Source: Nitrospinota bacterium
GTDB taxonomy: Bacteria; UBA8248
Length of the DNA: 8,576 nucleotides
Assembly: GCA_003506735.1 (NCBI GenBank)
Contig: DNYS01000224.1
Location: 7,067-15,642 of the forward strand
Reading direction: 5' to 3'
The stretch's first letter is position 1. Each line of letters starts with the position of its first letter. This document shows positions 1 through 7,305 of this stretch, piece by piece. The notes under the pieces are model-generated. The model worked only from the letters and a program-made list of their open reading frames with translations. It was not told the origin of the DNA and ran no database searches. Both the position numbers and the translations under genes were made by a program.

Positions 1-1
1 A

Positions 2-55
2 ACCGAGCCCGCGCCCGAGGCGCAGGCATTCTCCGGAGATGCCGAGACGTCCTGA
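2..55 (+). CDS. 3' tail of a gene upstream of prfA (partial)
   Basis: Reading from base 2 gives 17 codons ending in TGA at 53-55, with a peptide TEPAPEAQAFSGDAETS. G or C occupies the third position in 14 of the 17 codons, as in the genes downstream, which favours this frame over the other two that are also open here. The Ala/Glu/Pro-rich composition looks like a disordered C-terminal tail. In related gene orders the position before prfA is often held by rpmE or a DUF1385 protein, so the latter is a guess from context only. Too little sequence is present to identify the product. Confidence 0.35.
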   Translation, partial: TEPAPEAQAFSGDAETS

Positions 56-111
56 GTTTCTCCTCTCGAAATGAGGCTGAATCCGGAACGCCCCCACCTA
101 GGAGCGCCGGC

Positions 112-141
112 GGCTCTTCCGCTTCCCGCGGGGCTGGAGCC
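112..141 (+). promoter_or_regulatory. Possible hairpin over the prfA ribosome binding site
   Basis: GGCTC at 112-116 can pair with GAGCC at 137-141, and inside it CCGC at 119-122 can pair with GCGG at 128-131 around a TTCCC loop. The outer arm contains most of GGAG (136-139), the only Shine-Dalgarno-like sequence before the prfA ATG at 150. If it folds, it would mask the ribosome site. The stems are short with an asymmetric internal loop, and such pairings are common by chance in GC-rich DNA. Confidence 0.2.
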
Positions 142-149
142 TCATTGTT

Positions 150-1241
150 ATGTTCGAAAAACTCGACCTGATTATCGAGAAGCACAAAGCCCTCGAGGAG
201 CGCCTTTCCGATCCCCGATTGGTCAAGGACCGCAAAAAATTCGAACAGACGGCCCGCGAGCACAAGGAAATATCGCGGATCGTCGGAGCCTTCGGGGAAT
301 GGCGCGCGTGCAGCGAGTCTCTTGAAGAGGCCCGCACCCTCTTAAACGATTCGGACGCCGATATCCGCGCATTGGCCAAGGAAGAGGCCGAGGCGCGCGA
401 AGCCGAACTCTCCGAGTTGGAGCTTCGTCTGCGGCGGTTGATGCTCCCCAAAGATCCCAACGACCATAAAAACGTCATCATCGAGATTCGCGCCGGAACC
501 GGCGGAAACGAGGCCGCCCTGTTCGCTTCGGACCTCTACCGGATGTATGCGCGCTACGCCGAGGCCCAGGGGTGGAGCGTCGAGGAGCTGAACCGGAACG
601 AGAACAACCTGGGCGGCATCAAGGAGGTCGCCGCGCTGATTAAGGGCACGGGCGCCTACAGCCGCCTCAAATTTGAGAGCGGCACCCACCGGGTCCAGCG
701 GGTTCCCGTCACCGAAAGCCAGGGACGCATCCACACCTCGGCGGCCACGGTGGCTATCCTTCCCGAAGCCGACGAGATCGAGGTGAACCTCGATGAAAAC
801 GATTTGCGGTTCGATGTCTACCGATCTTCGGGGCCGGGCGGCCAGAGCGTGAATACGACCGACTCCGCCGTCCGCGTTACCCACCTGCCGACCGGAATCG
901 TCGTCACCTGCCAGGATGAAAAGAGCCAGCACAAGAACAAGGCCAAGGCATTGAAAATTCTCATGTCCCATCTTCTCGACCTGAAAATCCGCACCCAGAA
1001 CGAAGCACGCTCCGCCGAGCGCAAGAGCCAGATCGGCTCGGGGGACCGGAGCGACCGCATCCGAACCTATAACTTTCCCCAAGACCGGGTGACCGACCAC
1101 CGCATCGGCCATACCCAGCACAGCCTCGACAAATTTCTCGAAGGAGAGATTGAGGAGATGCTCAGGCGCGTGCTCGAGAGCCGCGAGGCGGAGCGCCTTG
1201 CGGAGTTCGATTCGGACCCCGGCGAGAAGGACGCAAAGTGA
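150..1241 (+). CDS. prfA: Peptide chain release factor 1 (RF1)
   Basis: RF1 recognises UAA and UAG in the ribosomal A site and triggers hydrolysis of peptidyl-tRNA. The 363-residue protein has the usual full length. Its N-terminal half is helical and charged. The stop-codon reading tripeptide is PVT at residues 186-188, inside RVPVTESQGRIHTSA, which is the RF1 (PxT) rather than RF2 (SPF) form. The catalytic GGQ is at 230-232 in SGPGGQSVNTTDSAVR, with typical RF1 sequence following to the C terminus (NFPQDRVTDHRIG near 309-320). The ATG at 150 is preceded by GGAG at 136-139, a 10-base spacing. The gene ends in TGA overlapping the GTG start of prmC, whose product methylates the Gln of GGQ, so enzyme and substrate are translationally coupled. 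Identification is secure. Confidence 0.97.
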   Translation: MFEKLDLIIEKHKALEERLSDPRLVKDRKKFEQTAREHKEISRIVGAFGEWRACSESLEEARTLLNDSDADIRALAKEEAEAREAELSELELRLRRLMLPKDPNDHKNVIIEIRAGTGGNEAALFASDLYRMYARYAEAQGWSVEELNRNENNLGGIKEVAALIKGTGAYSRLKFESGTHRVQRVPVTESQGRIHTSAATVAILPEADEIEVNLDENDLRFDVYRSSGPGGQSVNTTDSAVRVTHLPTGIVVTCQDEKSQHKNKAKALKILMSHLLDLKIRTQNEARSAERKSQIGSGDRSDRIRTYNFPQDRVTDHRIGHTQHSLDKFLEGEIEEMLRRVLESREAERLAEFDSDPGEKDAK

Positions 1242-2128
1242 AAAGCACCTCGCCGGTGCCGGCCCGCTGGCCTGAGGGTTCCCTGGGCCATGAAGCCCAA
1301 CGCCTGAGGCGCCGCTTCGCCGAGGCGGGAGTCGAGGACGCTGGCTCCGATGCCCATGCGCTGCTTTGCTGGGCGCTGAATTGCGATCGCTCTTATCTTC
1401 TGTCTCATGCCGAAGACCCGATCCCGCCCGGCGCACGGGCCGCGTTGTCCGAGGCGGCGCTGAGGCGGGAAAATCGAGAGCCGCTTGCCTATATCGTGGG
1501 AGAGCGGGAGTTCTGGTCGCTCCCCTTCCGGGCGGCGCCCGGCTGCCTCATCCCGAGGCCCGAAACCGAGCTTCTCGTCGAGCGGGCCGCCGCCCTTCTG
1601 GGCGATGCGGAATCTCCCCGGATTTTCGACCTTTGCACAGGGAGCGGGGCGATCGGAGTGGCGCTCGCGAAAGAGCTGCCAGGCGCCCGCATCGTGGCGG
1701 CGGACATCAGCGAGACCGCCCTGCGCCTCGCCCGGGAGAATGCGCGCCGCAATGGGGTGGAGAGCCGCTTCGAGGCCGTCCGCTCGAATTTATTCGAAGG
1801 CCTTCCGGATGAGAGGCTTTTCGATGCCCTCCTCTCGAATCCGCCCTATATCGCATCCGGCCGAATCGGCGGGCTCATGCCCGAGGTGGCGCGTTTTGAG
1901 CCGCGGGAGGCCCTGGACGGAGGGCCGGACGGCATGTGCTTGTTGCGCCGTATCATCATTGGCGCCCCTTCCCGCCTGAAGAGGGGAGGGCTGCTCATCC
2001 TGGAAATGGACCCGGAGCAAATTCTCCCGTGCCGCGATCAAATGCGCCTGAGCCGCGCATTCGGAGAGCCGAGAATCCGCCGCGATCTGGCCGGCCGCGA
2101 GCGTGTCATCGAAACGGAAACCGTCTAG
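1238..2128 (+). CDS. prmC: Release factor glutamine N5-methyltransferase
   Basis: PrmC (HemK) transfers a methyl group from S-adenosylmethionine to the glutamine of the GGQ motif in RF1 and RF2, which raises termination efficiency. The 296-residue protein has the family layout: a small helical N-terminal domain that docks the release factor (about 15-90), the IPRPETELLVE linker signature (105-115), the SAM-binding loop DLCTGSGAIGVALA (131-144), the acidic AADIS (about 164-168), and the catalytic NPPY (201-204) that contacts the target glutamine. The start is GTG at 1238, overlapping the prfA stop as GTGA. GAGAAGGA at 1224-1231 is a good ribosome site 6 bases upstream. The loop has Cys where E. 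coli has Gly (DLGTG), a mild change. It ends in TAG, 3 bp before murA. Confidence 0.95.
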   Translation: MKSTSPVPARWPEGSLGHEAQRLRRRFAEAGVEDAGSDAHALLCWALNCDRSYLLSHAEDPIPPGARAALSEAALRRENREPLAYIVGEREFWSLPFRAAPGCLIPRPETELLVERAAALLGDAESPRIFDLCTGSGAIGVALAKELPGARIVAADISETALRLARENARRNGVESRFEAVRSNLFEGLPDERLFDALLSNPPYIASGRIGGLMPEVARFEPREALDGGPDGMCLLRRIIIGAPSRLKRGGLLILEMDPEQILPCRDQMRLSRAFGEPRIRRDLAGRERVIETETV

Positions 2129-2131
2129 GGC

Positions 2132-3388
2132 ATGGATCAATTCCGCATTCACGGCGGCAAGGCCCTGCGCGGAGGCGTCGAGGCGACGGGTTCGAAGAAC
2201 GCCACACTCCCGATTCTGGCGGCCTCTCTGTTGGCGGATGGTCCCTGCCGGATTCGGCGGGTGCCGAACTTGCGCGACACCGAAACCTTCCTCGGGCTTC
2301 TTGCGGAATTTGGTATCCGGTGCGAACGGACCACCCCGCGGGAAATCTCCATCGATACCACTCATGCCCACTCCGGCACCGCCCCTTACGATTTGGTGCG
2401 GACGATGCGGGCATCGGTCATGGTGCTGGGTCCCCTGCTGACGCGCTTCGGCGAAGCCGATGTCTCCCTTCCGGGGGGGTGCGCCATTGGCGCGCGCCCC
2501 ATCGATCAGCACCTCAAGGGCCTCGAAGCCATGGGAGCCGAAATTGAACTGAAGGATGGCTACATCGGCGCGCGGGCCAAGCGGCTCAAGGGCGCCCGCA
2601 TATTGTTCGACTTGGTGACGGTGACGGGAACGAAAAACCTGATGATGGCGGCGGCGCTCGCTGAGGGGACGACGACCCTGGAAAACGCCGCTCAGGAGCC
2701 CGAGGTGGCCATGCTCGCCGATCTGCTGAACCAGATGGGCGGGCAGGTTCGGGGCGCGGGGACGCCGATTATCGAAATCGAGGGCGTCGATCGGCTCGGC
2801 GGGTTCGACGTGAGCGTTCCGCCGGACCGGATCGAGACAGGGACCTTCATGATCGCGGGAGCCATCACCGGCGGGGACGTCACGATTCACCGCTGCATTC
2901 CAGAGCACGTCCGGGCGCTGACGCTCCGGCTTCGGGATGCGGGGTTCGAGGTCACCGAGGGTAACGATTGGGTGCGCGTTCACGCGAACGGCCCCCTCAA
3001 GCCGGTCAGCGTCAAGACAGCGGCGTATCCCGGTTTTCCGACTGACCTCCAGGCGCAATTCATGACCCTGATGACCCTGTCCGGGGGGGCCTGCGCCATC
3101 ACCGAGACGATTTTCGAGAACCGCTTCATGCACGCGGCCGAACTCATCCGGATGGGCGCGAACATCTCGATCGATGGCCGGACGGCTCATGTCACCGGTG
3201 TGAAATCCCTAACGGGGGCGCACGTCATGGCCACGGACCTGCGCGCGAGCGCATCCCTGGTGCTCGCCGGTTTGGCCGCAAAAGGTGATACGATAGTCCG
3301 GCGGGTGTACCACATCGACCGGGGCTACGAGAGAATCGAGGAGCGTCTGCGGACGCTGGGCGCGGAAATCGAACGGGTGAGCGAATGA
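2132..3388 (+). CDS. murA: UDP-N-acetylglucosamine 1-carboxyvinyltransferase
   Basis: MurA transfers enolpyruvate from phosphoenolpyruvate to UDP-GlcNAc in the cytoplasm, the first committed step of peptidoglycan synthesis. The 418-residue protein has normal length and the two-domain inside-out barrel fold of the EPSP synthase family. Key residues known from E. coli are present: K22-N23 in GSKNATLP, the loop cysteine C117 in LPGGCAIGARPIDQHL, D305 in GFPTDLQAQF, R371 in ATDLRASASLVLAG, and R397 in YHIDRGYERIE. Because the loop residue is Cys and not Asp, the enzyme belongs to the type normally alkylated by fosfomycin. No strong Shine-Dalgarno is visible before the ATG at 2132, only 3 bp after the prmC stop, so translation is probably coupled. 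Its 3' end overlaps hisG as ATGA. Confidence 0.97.
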   Translation: MDQFRIHGGKALRGGVEATGSKNATLPILAASLLADGPCRIRRVPNLRDTETFLGLLAEFGIRCERTTPREISIDTTHAHSGTAPYDLVRTMRASVMVLGPLLTRFGEADVSLPGGCAIGARPIDQHLKGLEAMGAEIELKDGYIGARAKRLKGARILFDLVTVTGTKNLMMAAALAEGTTTLENAAQEPEVAMLADLLNQMGGQVRGAGTPIIEIEGVDRLGGFDVSVPPDRIETGTFMIAGAITGGDVTIHRCIPEHVRALTLRLRDAGFEVTEGNDWVRVHANGPLKPVSVKTAAYPGFPTDLQAQFMTLMTLSGGACAITETIFENRFMHAAELIRMGANISIDGRTAHVTGVKSLTGAHVMATDLRASASLVLAGLAAKGDTIVRRVYHIDRGYERIEERLRTLGAEIERVSE

Positions 3389-4062
3389 GCGAAAACAATG
3401 CCTCCGCCGGCTTGACGCTGGCCCTTCCGAAGGGAAGGATTTTCACCACGGCGGTGGAGCGCCTGCTGGAGGCGGGACTTCTCTCCAAGGCCATCTCGGA
3501 TAAATCGCGCCTGCTCATCCATGAAGATAAAAAAACCGCCCTCCGGGTGCTGATTCTTCGCAACTACGACGTTCCCACCTATGTCGAGCGCGGGGCGGCG
3601 GACCTGGGCGTCATCGGAAAGGACGTGCTCCTCGAACAGGGCCCGGAGGTATATGAGCCGCTCGACCTTCATTTCGCGCGCTGCCGTCTGATGGTCGCCG
3701 TCCCGGAGGGAGTAACCTGGGAGGCGCTTTCCAGGCAGATGGGCGTCCGCGTGGCCACCAAATTTCCCGGAATCGCCGCACGCTATTTCGAGGACCAGGG
3801 AATTCAGGCACAAACGATCCGGCTCTACGGAAACGTCGAGATCGCGCCAGCGGCGGGGGTGGCGGACGCCGTTGTCGATCTGGTGGATACGGGGGGAACG
3901 CTCGATGCGAACGGGCTGGTCCCCATCCGAGAGATTTTCAGCGCCACCGCCCGACTCATCGTCAACCGGGCGAGCCTGAAAACCAAGCATGATCGAGTGA
4001 GCCGGTTCGTCTCTTTGCTCAAAAAAGTTTGCAGGCCCAAAAAACCGAAGGATCGGATATGA
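3385..4062 (+). CDS. hisG: ATP phosphoribosyltransferase, short form
   Basis: HisG joins ATP and PRPP to make phosphoribosyl-ATP, the first and feedback-controlled step of histidine synthesis. Recognisable motifs are LALPKGR (12-18), VPTYVERGAADLGVIGKDVL (63-82), and the PRPP-binding DAVVDLVDTGGTL (161-173). At 225 residues, and ending soon after INRASLKTK-like sequence (193-200), it lacks the C-terminal ACT-like regulatory domain of the roughly 300-residue long form. Short-form enzymes work as a hetero-octamer with HisZ, a histidyl-tRNA synthetase paralogue that supplies regulation. No hisZ is in this window, so it should lie elsewhere in the genome. The ATG at 3385 overlaps the murA TGA, and GGGTGA at 3375-3380 is a plausible ribosome site. 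The 3' end overlaps hisD. Confidence 0.95.
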   Translation: MSENNASAGLTLALPKGRIFTTAVERLLEAGLLSKAISDKSRLLIHEDKKTALRVLILRNYDVPTYVERGAADLGVIGKDVLLEQGPEVYEPLDLHFARCRLMVAVPEGVTWEALSRQMGVRVATKFPGIAARYFEDQGIQAQTIRLYGNVEIAPAAGVADAVVDLVDTGGTLDANGLVPIREIFSATARLIVNRASLKTKHDRVSRFVSLLKKVCRPKKPKDRI

Positions 4063-5360
4063 AGCGGATTCGGTGGGGCGATGTGAATGCGGCGGCCGAG
4101 CTGGATGCGCTTCCGTTCGCGGGCGAGACGATGTTCAAGAGCGCCGAGGAGAGGGTTCGCCCCATCCTCGACAACGTGCGCCAACACGGCGACACCGCCC
4201 TGCGGGAATATACGAAAACCTTCGATTTCGTGGACTTGAGCCCGGAGAAGGTTCCCGTTCCGGAGCGGGAGATGCAAGAGGCGCTGGAATCGCTGACCCC
4301 GGATGTCCGCGATGCGCTTTCGCTGGCGGCGGACCGCATTCGCGCCTTTCACGAGGCCTGCCTTCCCGAAATTATCGAGTTCGCGCCCATGCCGGGCGAG
4401 CGGTTTGCCCTTCGCCCGATTCCGCTCAAGCGGGTGGGCCTCTATGTGCCCGGGGGCAGGGCCGCGTACCCTTCGACGGTTCTCATGAGCGCCATTCCCG
4501 CCAAGGCGGCCGGGGTCGAGGAAATCGTCATGTGCTCGCCCCCGAACCGCGAGGGGGAGATTGCCCGATCCGTTCTGGCGGCGGCCGCGCTGACCGGCGT
4601 CAAGCACGTATTCCGGGCGGGCGGCGCCCAGGCGATTGCGGCGATGGCCTACGGGACGCCCACCATCGCGAAGGTGGACAAAATCGTGGGGCCCGGGAAC
4701 ATCTTCGTCGCGGCGGCCAAGCGCCTCGTCCGCGACGTGGCCGACGTGGACAAGGACGCGGGGCCGAGCGAGGTGGTCGTGGTTCTGGACGATCCGGGAC
4801 GGGCCGAATGGGCCGCCGCCGACCTGCTCGCCCAGGCGGAGCATGATCCCACGGCCATGGCCGTGGGCGTGGCGGTGGGCCCTGAGGTGGCCGACCGGCT
4901 CGAAGCCGAGGTGGAGCGCCAGGTGGCCACCGCCACGAGGCGGGAGATCATCTCCGATGCGCTAAAGTCCCAAGGGGCCATCGTCGAGGTGGCCACCCGC
5001 GAGGAGGCCCTGGAGGTGGCCGAGCGCCTGGCTCCCGAGCATCTCGAACTCATGGTCGAACGTCCCGGCGAGGCGGCCGCCGGGATCCGCAATGCGGGGG
5101 CCATACTCTGTGGCCCGTGGAGCGCGGCGCCTTTCGGGGACTATCTCGCCGGTCCGAACCACATCCTTCCGACGGGCGGGGCGGCGCGATTTGCCTCGCC
5201 CCTGGGGGTTCTCGATTTTTTCAAGTGGTCGAGCGTGACCGAGCTGGGTCCGGAAGCGGCCGCCCGCTTGGCCGGGCCGGCGGCGGCGCTGGCCGACCTG
5301 GAAGGTTTTCCCGCCCATGCGCGCTCGCTGAGGCTGCGCTCGGGGGATTTGGCCCGCTAA
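4059..5360 (+). CDS. hisD: Histidinol dehydrogenase
   Basis: HisD is a zinc-dependent, NAD-linked enzyme that oxidises histidinol through histidinaldehyde to histidine, the last two steps of the pathway. With the ATG at 4059 the protein has 433 residues, normal for the family. The counterparts of the E. coli zinc ligands and catalytic pair are present: Q259 and H262 (LLAQAEHDP), E327-H328 (LAPEHLEL), D361 (FGDYLAGPNHILPT) and H420 (EGFPAH). The NAD-binding region includes VGPGNIFVAAAKRLV (about 210-224). I chose 4059 over an in-frame TTG at 4029 because 4059 makes an ATGA overlap with the hisG stop and has GAAGGA at 4047-4052, 6 bases upstream. The TTG would add 10 residues. Its position second among the his genes is typical. 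Confidence 0.96.
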   Translation: MKRIRWGDVNAAAELDALPFAGETMFKSAEERVRPILDNVRQHGDTALREYTKTFDFVDLSPEKVPVPEREMQEALESLTPDVRDALSLAADRIRAFHEACLPEIIEFAPMPGERFALRPIPLKRVGLYVPGGRAAYPSTVLMSAIPAKAAGVEEIVMCSPPNREGEIARSVLAAAALTGVKHVFRAGGAQAIAAMAYGTPTIAKVDKIVGPGNIFVAAAKRLVRDVADVDKDAGPSEVVVVLDDPGRAEWAAADLLAQAEHDPTAMAVGVAVGPEVADRLEAEVERQVATATRREIISDALKSQGAIVEVATREEALEVAERLAPEHLELMVERPGEAAAGIRNAGAILCGPWSAAPFGDYLAGPNHILPTGGAARFASPLGVLDFFKWSSVTELGPEAAARLAGPAAALADLEGFPAHARSLRLRSGDLAR

Positions 5361-5419
5361 CTCTTCCGCCCCCTCTGGCGCCCGGCGACCCAATCGAATA
5401 TATTGGCGCGCAAATTTCA

Positions 5420-5441
5420 CGGGCCGGTGTGCCGATGCCCG
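5420..5441 (+). other. Imperfect hairpin in the hisD-hisB gap
   Basis: In the 113-bp gap between hisD and hisB, CGGGC at 5420-5424 pairs with GCCCG at 5437-5441, and CGG at 5425-5427 pairs with CCG at 5432-5434 around a TGTG loop, leaving an AT bulge on the 3' side. One A-T pair can be added outside. No T-run follows, so it is not a convincing terminator. It may be an RNA processing or stability element, or chance. The rest of the gap has no gene that I can support. Confidence 0.25.
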
Positions 5442-5473
5442 TAAATAGTTGAATCTTATCGAGGAGACCCGCC

Positions 5474-6076
5474 GTGGCGGCGAAAATGCAGGGCCGCAAA
5501 GCCCAATCGAGCCGGAAGACCAAGGAGACGGATTTCACGGTTTCCCTCGATCTGGACGGAAGCGGAAAAGCAGATGTGCGCACGGGCCTGGAATTTTTCG
5601 ACCACATGCTGGGCCAGATCGCCCGGCACGGCCTCGTCGATCTGAGTGTCCGGGGCAAGGGCGACCTTGAAGTGGACGGCCACCACACCGTCGAGGACGT
5701 GGGTATCCTCCTGGGCCAGACCCTCGCCAAGGCGCTGGGCGACCGCGCGGGGATCGCCCGCTATTCGAACGTGCGCCTCCCGATGATGGACGCACTCGCC
5801 CTGGTGGCGCTGGACGCCGGCGGGCGGGGGAACCTCGTTTTCCGCGGAAGCTTCCCCGAGGCCCGAATCGGCGCGTTCGATACGGCTCTCGTGCGCGAGT
5901 TTTTCTGGTCGCTGGCGACCCAGGCGGGCATCGACCTCCACATCGAGATCGCCTACGGCGAGAACAGCCACCACATGACCGAAGCCGTCTTCAAGGGCTT
6001 CGCGCGCGCGCTTCGGGCCGCCGCCGCCATCGATCTGCGCGAGACGGGGGTTCCCAGCACCAAGGGCGTACTCTAG
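5474..6076 (+). CDS. hisB: Imidazoleglycerol-phosphate dehydratase
   Basis: HisB dehydrates imidazole glycerol phosphate to imidazole acetol phosphate, using two manganese ions held at subunit interfaces of a 24-mer. The 200-residue protein is the monofunctional form, without the N-terminal histidinol phosphatase domain of the E. coli enzyme. Both metal-binding HHxxE motifs are present (H70-H71-T-V-E74 and H166-H167-M-T-E170), as are FFDHML (41-46), RKTKET near the N terminus, and the terminal PSTKGVL. One normally conserved patch is altered: the usual PMDEAL is PMMDAL at 103-108, and the following DLSGRP reads DAGGRG. I prefer GTG at 5474 because GAGGAGA at 5461-5467 lies 6 bases upstream. 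An in-frame ATG at 5486 would remove only four residues. Confidence 0.94.
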   Translation: MAAKMQGRKAQSSRKTKETDFTVSLDLDGSGKADVRTGLEFFDHMLGQIARHGLVDLSVRGKGDLEVDGHHTVEDVGILLGQTLAKALGDRAGIARYSNVRLPMMDALALVALDAGGRGNLVFRGSFPEARIGAFDTALVREFFWSLATQAGIDLHIEIAYGENSHHMTEAVFKGFARALRAAAAIDLRETGVPSTKGVL

Positions 6077-6078
6077 CC

Positions 6079-6116
6079 GGGGCCGGCGGGAGACCGCGCG
6101 AGTATCGCCGGGCCCT
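6079..6116 (+). other. GC-rich hairpin in the hisB-hisH gap
   Basis: Just past the hisB stop, GGGCC at 6080-6084 and GGCG at 6085-6088 can pair with GGCCC at 6111-6115 and CGCC at 6106-6109, with one bulged G at 6110 and a 17-base loop. A CT-rich stretch follows but no clear T-run, so an intrinsic terminator is unlikely. It might modulate hisH expression or mRNA decay. In DNA this GC-rich, chance formation is a real alternative. Confidence 0.25.
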
Positions 6117-6149
6117 CCTTCAGTCTTTCAAACACCTTCGGGAGATGAG

Positions 6150-6818
6150 ATGGGAGCCCCCATCGTCGTCGTCGATTACGGGATGGGCAACGTCAGGAGC
6201 GTCGCCAACGGGCTGGGGAGCATCGGCGCGGCCTCGCGCCTTTCGGGCGACCCCGCGGATATCGCCGGGGCGTCCGGCATCATCCTCCCCGGTGTGGGCG
6301 GATTTCCCGAGTGCATGAACGCTCTCAACGCCGCCGGGCTGTCCGAGCCGATCAAAGAGGCCATCGCGCGCGGGGTGCCCTATCTGGGCATCTGCCTGGG
6401 CCTCCAGGTTCTCTTCGAGGCCAGCGAGGAATTTGGCGCAACGCCCGGCCTCGGCCTCTTACCCGGCCGCATCCTCAAGTTTCCCCAGGGTGCGCGCGAG
6501 GAAGGCCGGAGCCGGGACATCCGCATTCCCCATATGGGCTGGAACGAAATTTGTCTCGAAAACCCATCGCCGCTCCTGGACGGCGGAATTGAGGGACAGC
6601 ACTTCTATTTTGTCCACTCCTACTATGCCGAATTGTCGGACGCCTGCCGCCCCTATATCGCAGCCACCTGCTCCTACGGCGTCCCCTTCATCGCCAGCGT
6701 CCGCAAGGACCGCCTCTTCGCCACCCAGTTCCACCCCGAAAAAAGCGGCGCGCGCGGGCTCGAAATCCTCAAGCGCTTCGCGGGGATCTGCCGCGAGACC
6801 GCTCCGGCGGCCCCCTAG
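6150..6818 (+). CDS. hisH: Imidazole glycerol phosphate synthase, glutaminase subunit
   Basis: HisH is a class I glutamine amidotransferase that releases ammonia and passes it to HisF, which closes the imidazole ring to give imidazole glycerol phosphate and AICAR. The 222-residue protein is of normal length. It shows VVDYGMGNVRSV at the N terminus, the oxyanion region LPGVGGF (46-52), the nucleophile C82 in YLGICLGLQ, and the His/Glu pair H195 and E197 in ATQFHPEKS. Start ATG 6150 has GGAG at 6141-6144. HisH needs HisF to function, yet neither hisF nor hisA follows in this window. Codons 201-214 recur as a diverged copy about 857 bp downstream. HisH is the last gene of the GC-rich operon. Confidence 0.96.
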   Translation: MGAPIVVVDYGMGNVRSVANGLGSIGAASRLSGDPADIAGASGIILPGVGGFPECMNALNAAGLSEPIKEAIARGVPYLGICLGLQVLFEASEEFGATPGLGLLPGRILKFPQGAREEGRSRDIRIPHMGWNEICLENPSPLLDGGIEGQHFYFVHSYYAELSDACRPYIAATCSYGVPFIASVRKDRLFATQFHPEKSGARGLEILKRFAGICRETAPAAP

Positions 6819-6927
6819 CGGCTAGCGAATCATACTTTTTTGGCCCATAGCGCGCTCTGTCAGTGTTTCAAACTGATTAAACCCCTTTAAATTCAATTTG
6901 TTGAAGATGTACACGCCGGTCGGGGCT

Positions 6928-6980
6928 TTGTAAGATATCGGTACACTTGAATATAAAAGTACATAAGATTATATTTGTAC
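6928..6980 (+). promoter_or_regulatory. Promoter and likely operator of the toxin-antitoxin module
   Basis: The 163-bp gap after hisH holds no supportable gene and is about 38% GC by hand count. Directly before the toxin ATG, GTAC occurs at 6941, 6959 and 6977, exactly 18 bp apart, with another at 6909. ATATAA (6951-6956) and TTATAT (6969-6974) form an inverted repeat with a 12-bp spacer centred near the middle GTAC. Two sigma70-like box pairs are visible: TTGTAA (6928-6933) with TATAAA (6952-6957), spacer 18, and TTGAAT (6947-6952) with TATATT (6970-6975), spacer 17. The latter would start transcription at or beside the ATG. Type II modules usually repress their own promoter through such repeats. 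The function is inferred. Confidence 0.5.
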
Positions 6981-6981
6981 G

Positions 6982-7245
6982 ATGGAATACACGGTCTATA
7001 TCATTCCATCGGCGATGAAAGCGTTAAGGAAATTTCGAAAAGCAGATCAGCAGAAGCTGTTGATGGCAATTCGGGCATTGGCGGACGAGCCGACGCCGCC
7101 CCGGAGCAAAAAGCTTTCCGGGATGAAAAACATCTGGCGAATTCGGGTGTTTGATAATTACCGCATAAGCTACGAAGTGGACCGGGGCGAACTCAGAGTG
7201 CTGGTAATTGAAATCGCCACCCGGGGGAGCGCGTACCGGAAATAG
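6982..7245 (+). CDS. RelE/ParE-family toxin
   Basis: The 87-residue protein matches the RelE/ParE toxin superfamily: YTVYIIPSAMKALRKF (3-18), an alpha-helical hairpin, PxxxKKLSG (about 39-47), the WRIRVFDNYRISYEV beta strands (52-66), and a C-terminal ATRGSAYR (79-86) equivalent to the RxDVYR end of RelE. Basic residues R53, R55, R61 and R81 plus Y85 could serve the mRNA-cleaving site of RelE-type toxins, but sequence alone does not separate ribosome-dependent RNase (RelE) from gyrase poison (ParE). I favour RelE. The start at 6982 has no Shine-Dalgarno and may be leaderless. The antitoxin follows 60 bp later, so toxin comes first, unusual for Phd/RelE pairs. Base composition is lower in GC than the his genes, suggesting acquisition. 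Confidence 0.85.
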   Translation: MEYTVYIIPSAMKALRKFRKADQQKLLMAIRALADEPTPPRSKKLSGMKNIWRIRVFDNYRISYEVDRGELRVLVIEIATRGSAYRK

Positions 7246-7305
7246 GGAAATACTTGGCGACGTATGCCCGGCACGAATAAGGCGAGGTAACGCCAGGAGA
7301 GGGAT

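Noticed and set aside
1790..3190. Long minus-strand open frame opposite prmC and murA
   Set aside because: It lies antisense to two secure genes, encodes an Arg/His/Pro-rich sequence of no recognisable family, and is the expected by-product of high-GC codon use. Similar antisense frames at 342-1436 and 3825-4844 were dropped for the same reason.
4029..4058. TTG start for hisD at 4029
   Set aside because: It would extend hisD by 10 residues deeper into hisG. The ATG at 4059 has a good ribosome site, an ATGA overlap, and gives residue numbers that match E. coli HisD.
6815..6841. Intrinsic terminator after hisH
   Set aside because: A run of six T at 6836-6841 exists, but only a 4-bp stem (CTAG/CTAG at 6815-6825) lies before it, with a 10-base gap. 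This is too weak to call.
6860..6890. Small inverted repeats TCAGT/ACTGA and TTAAA/TTTAA
   Set aside because: Five-base arms in AT-rich DNA are expected by chance. There is no supporting T-run, promoter or repeat partner.
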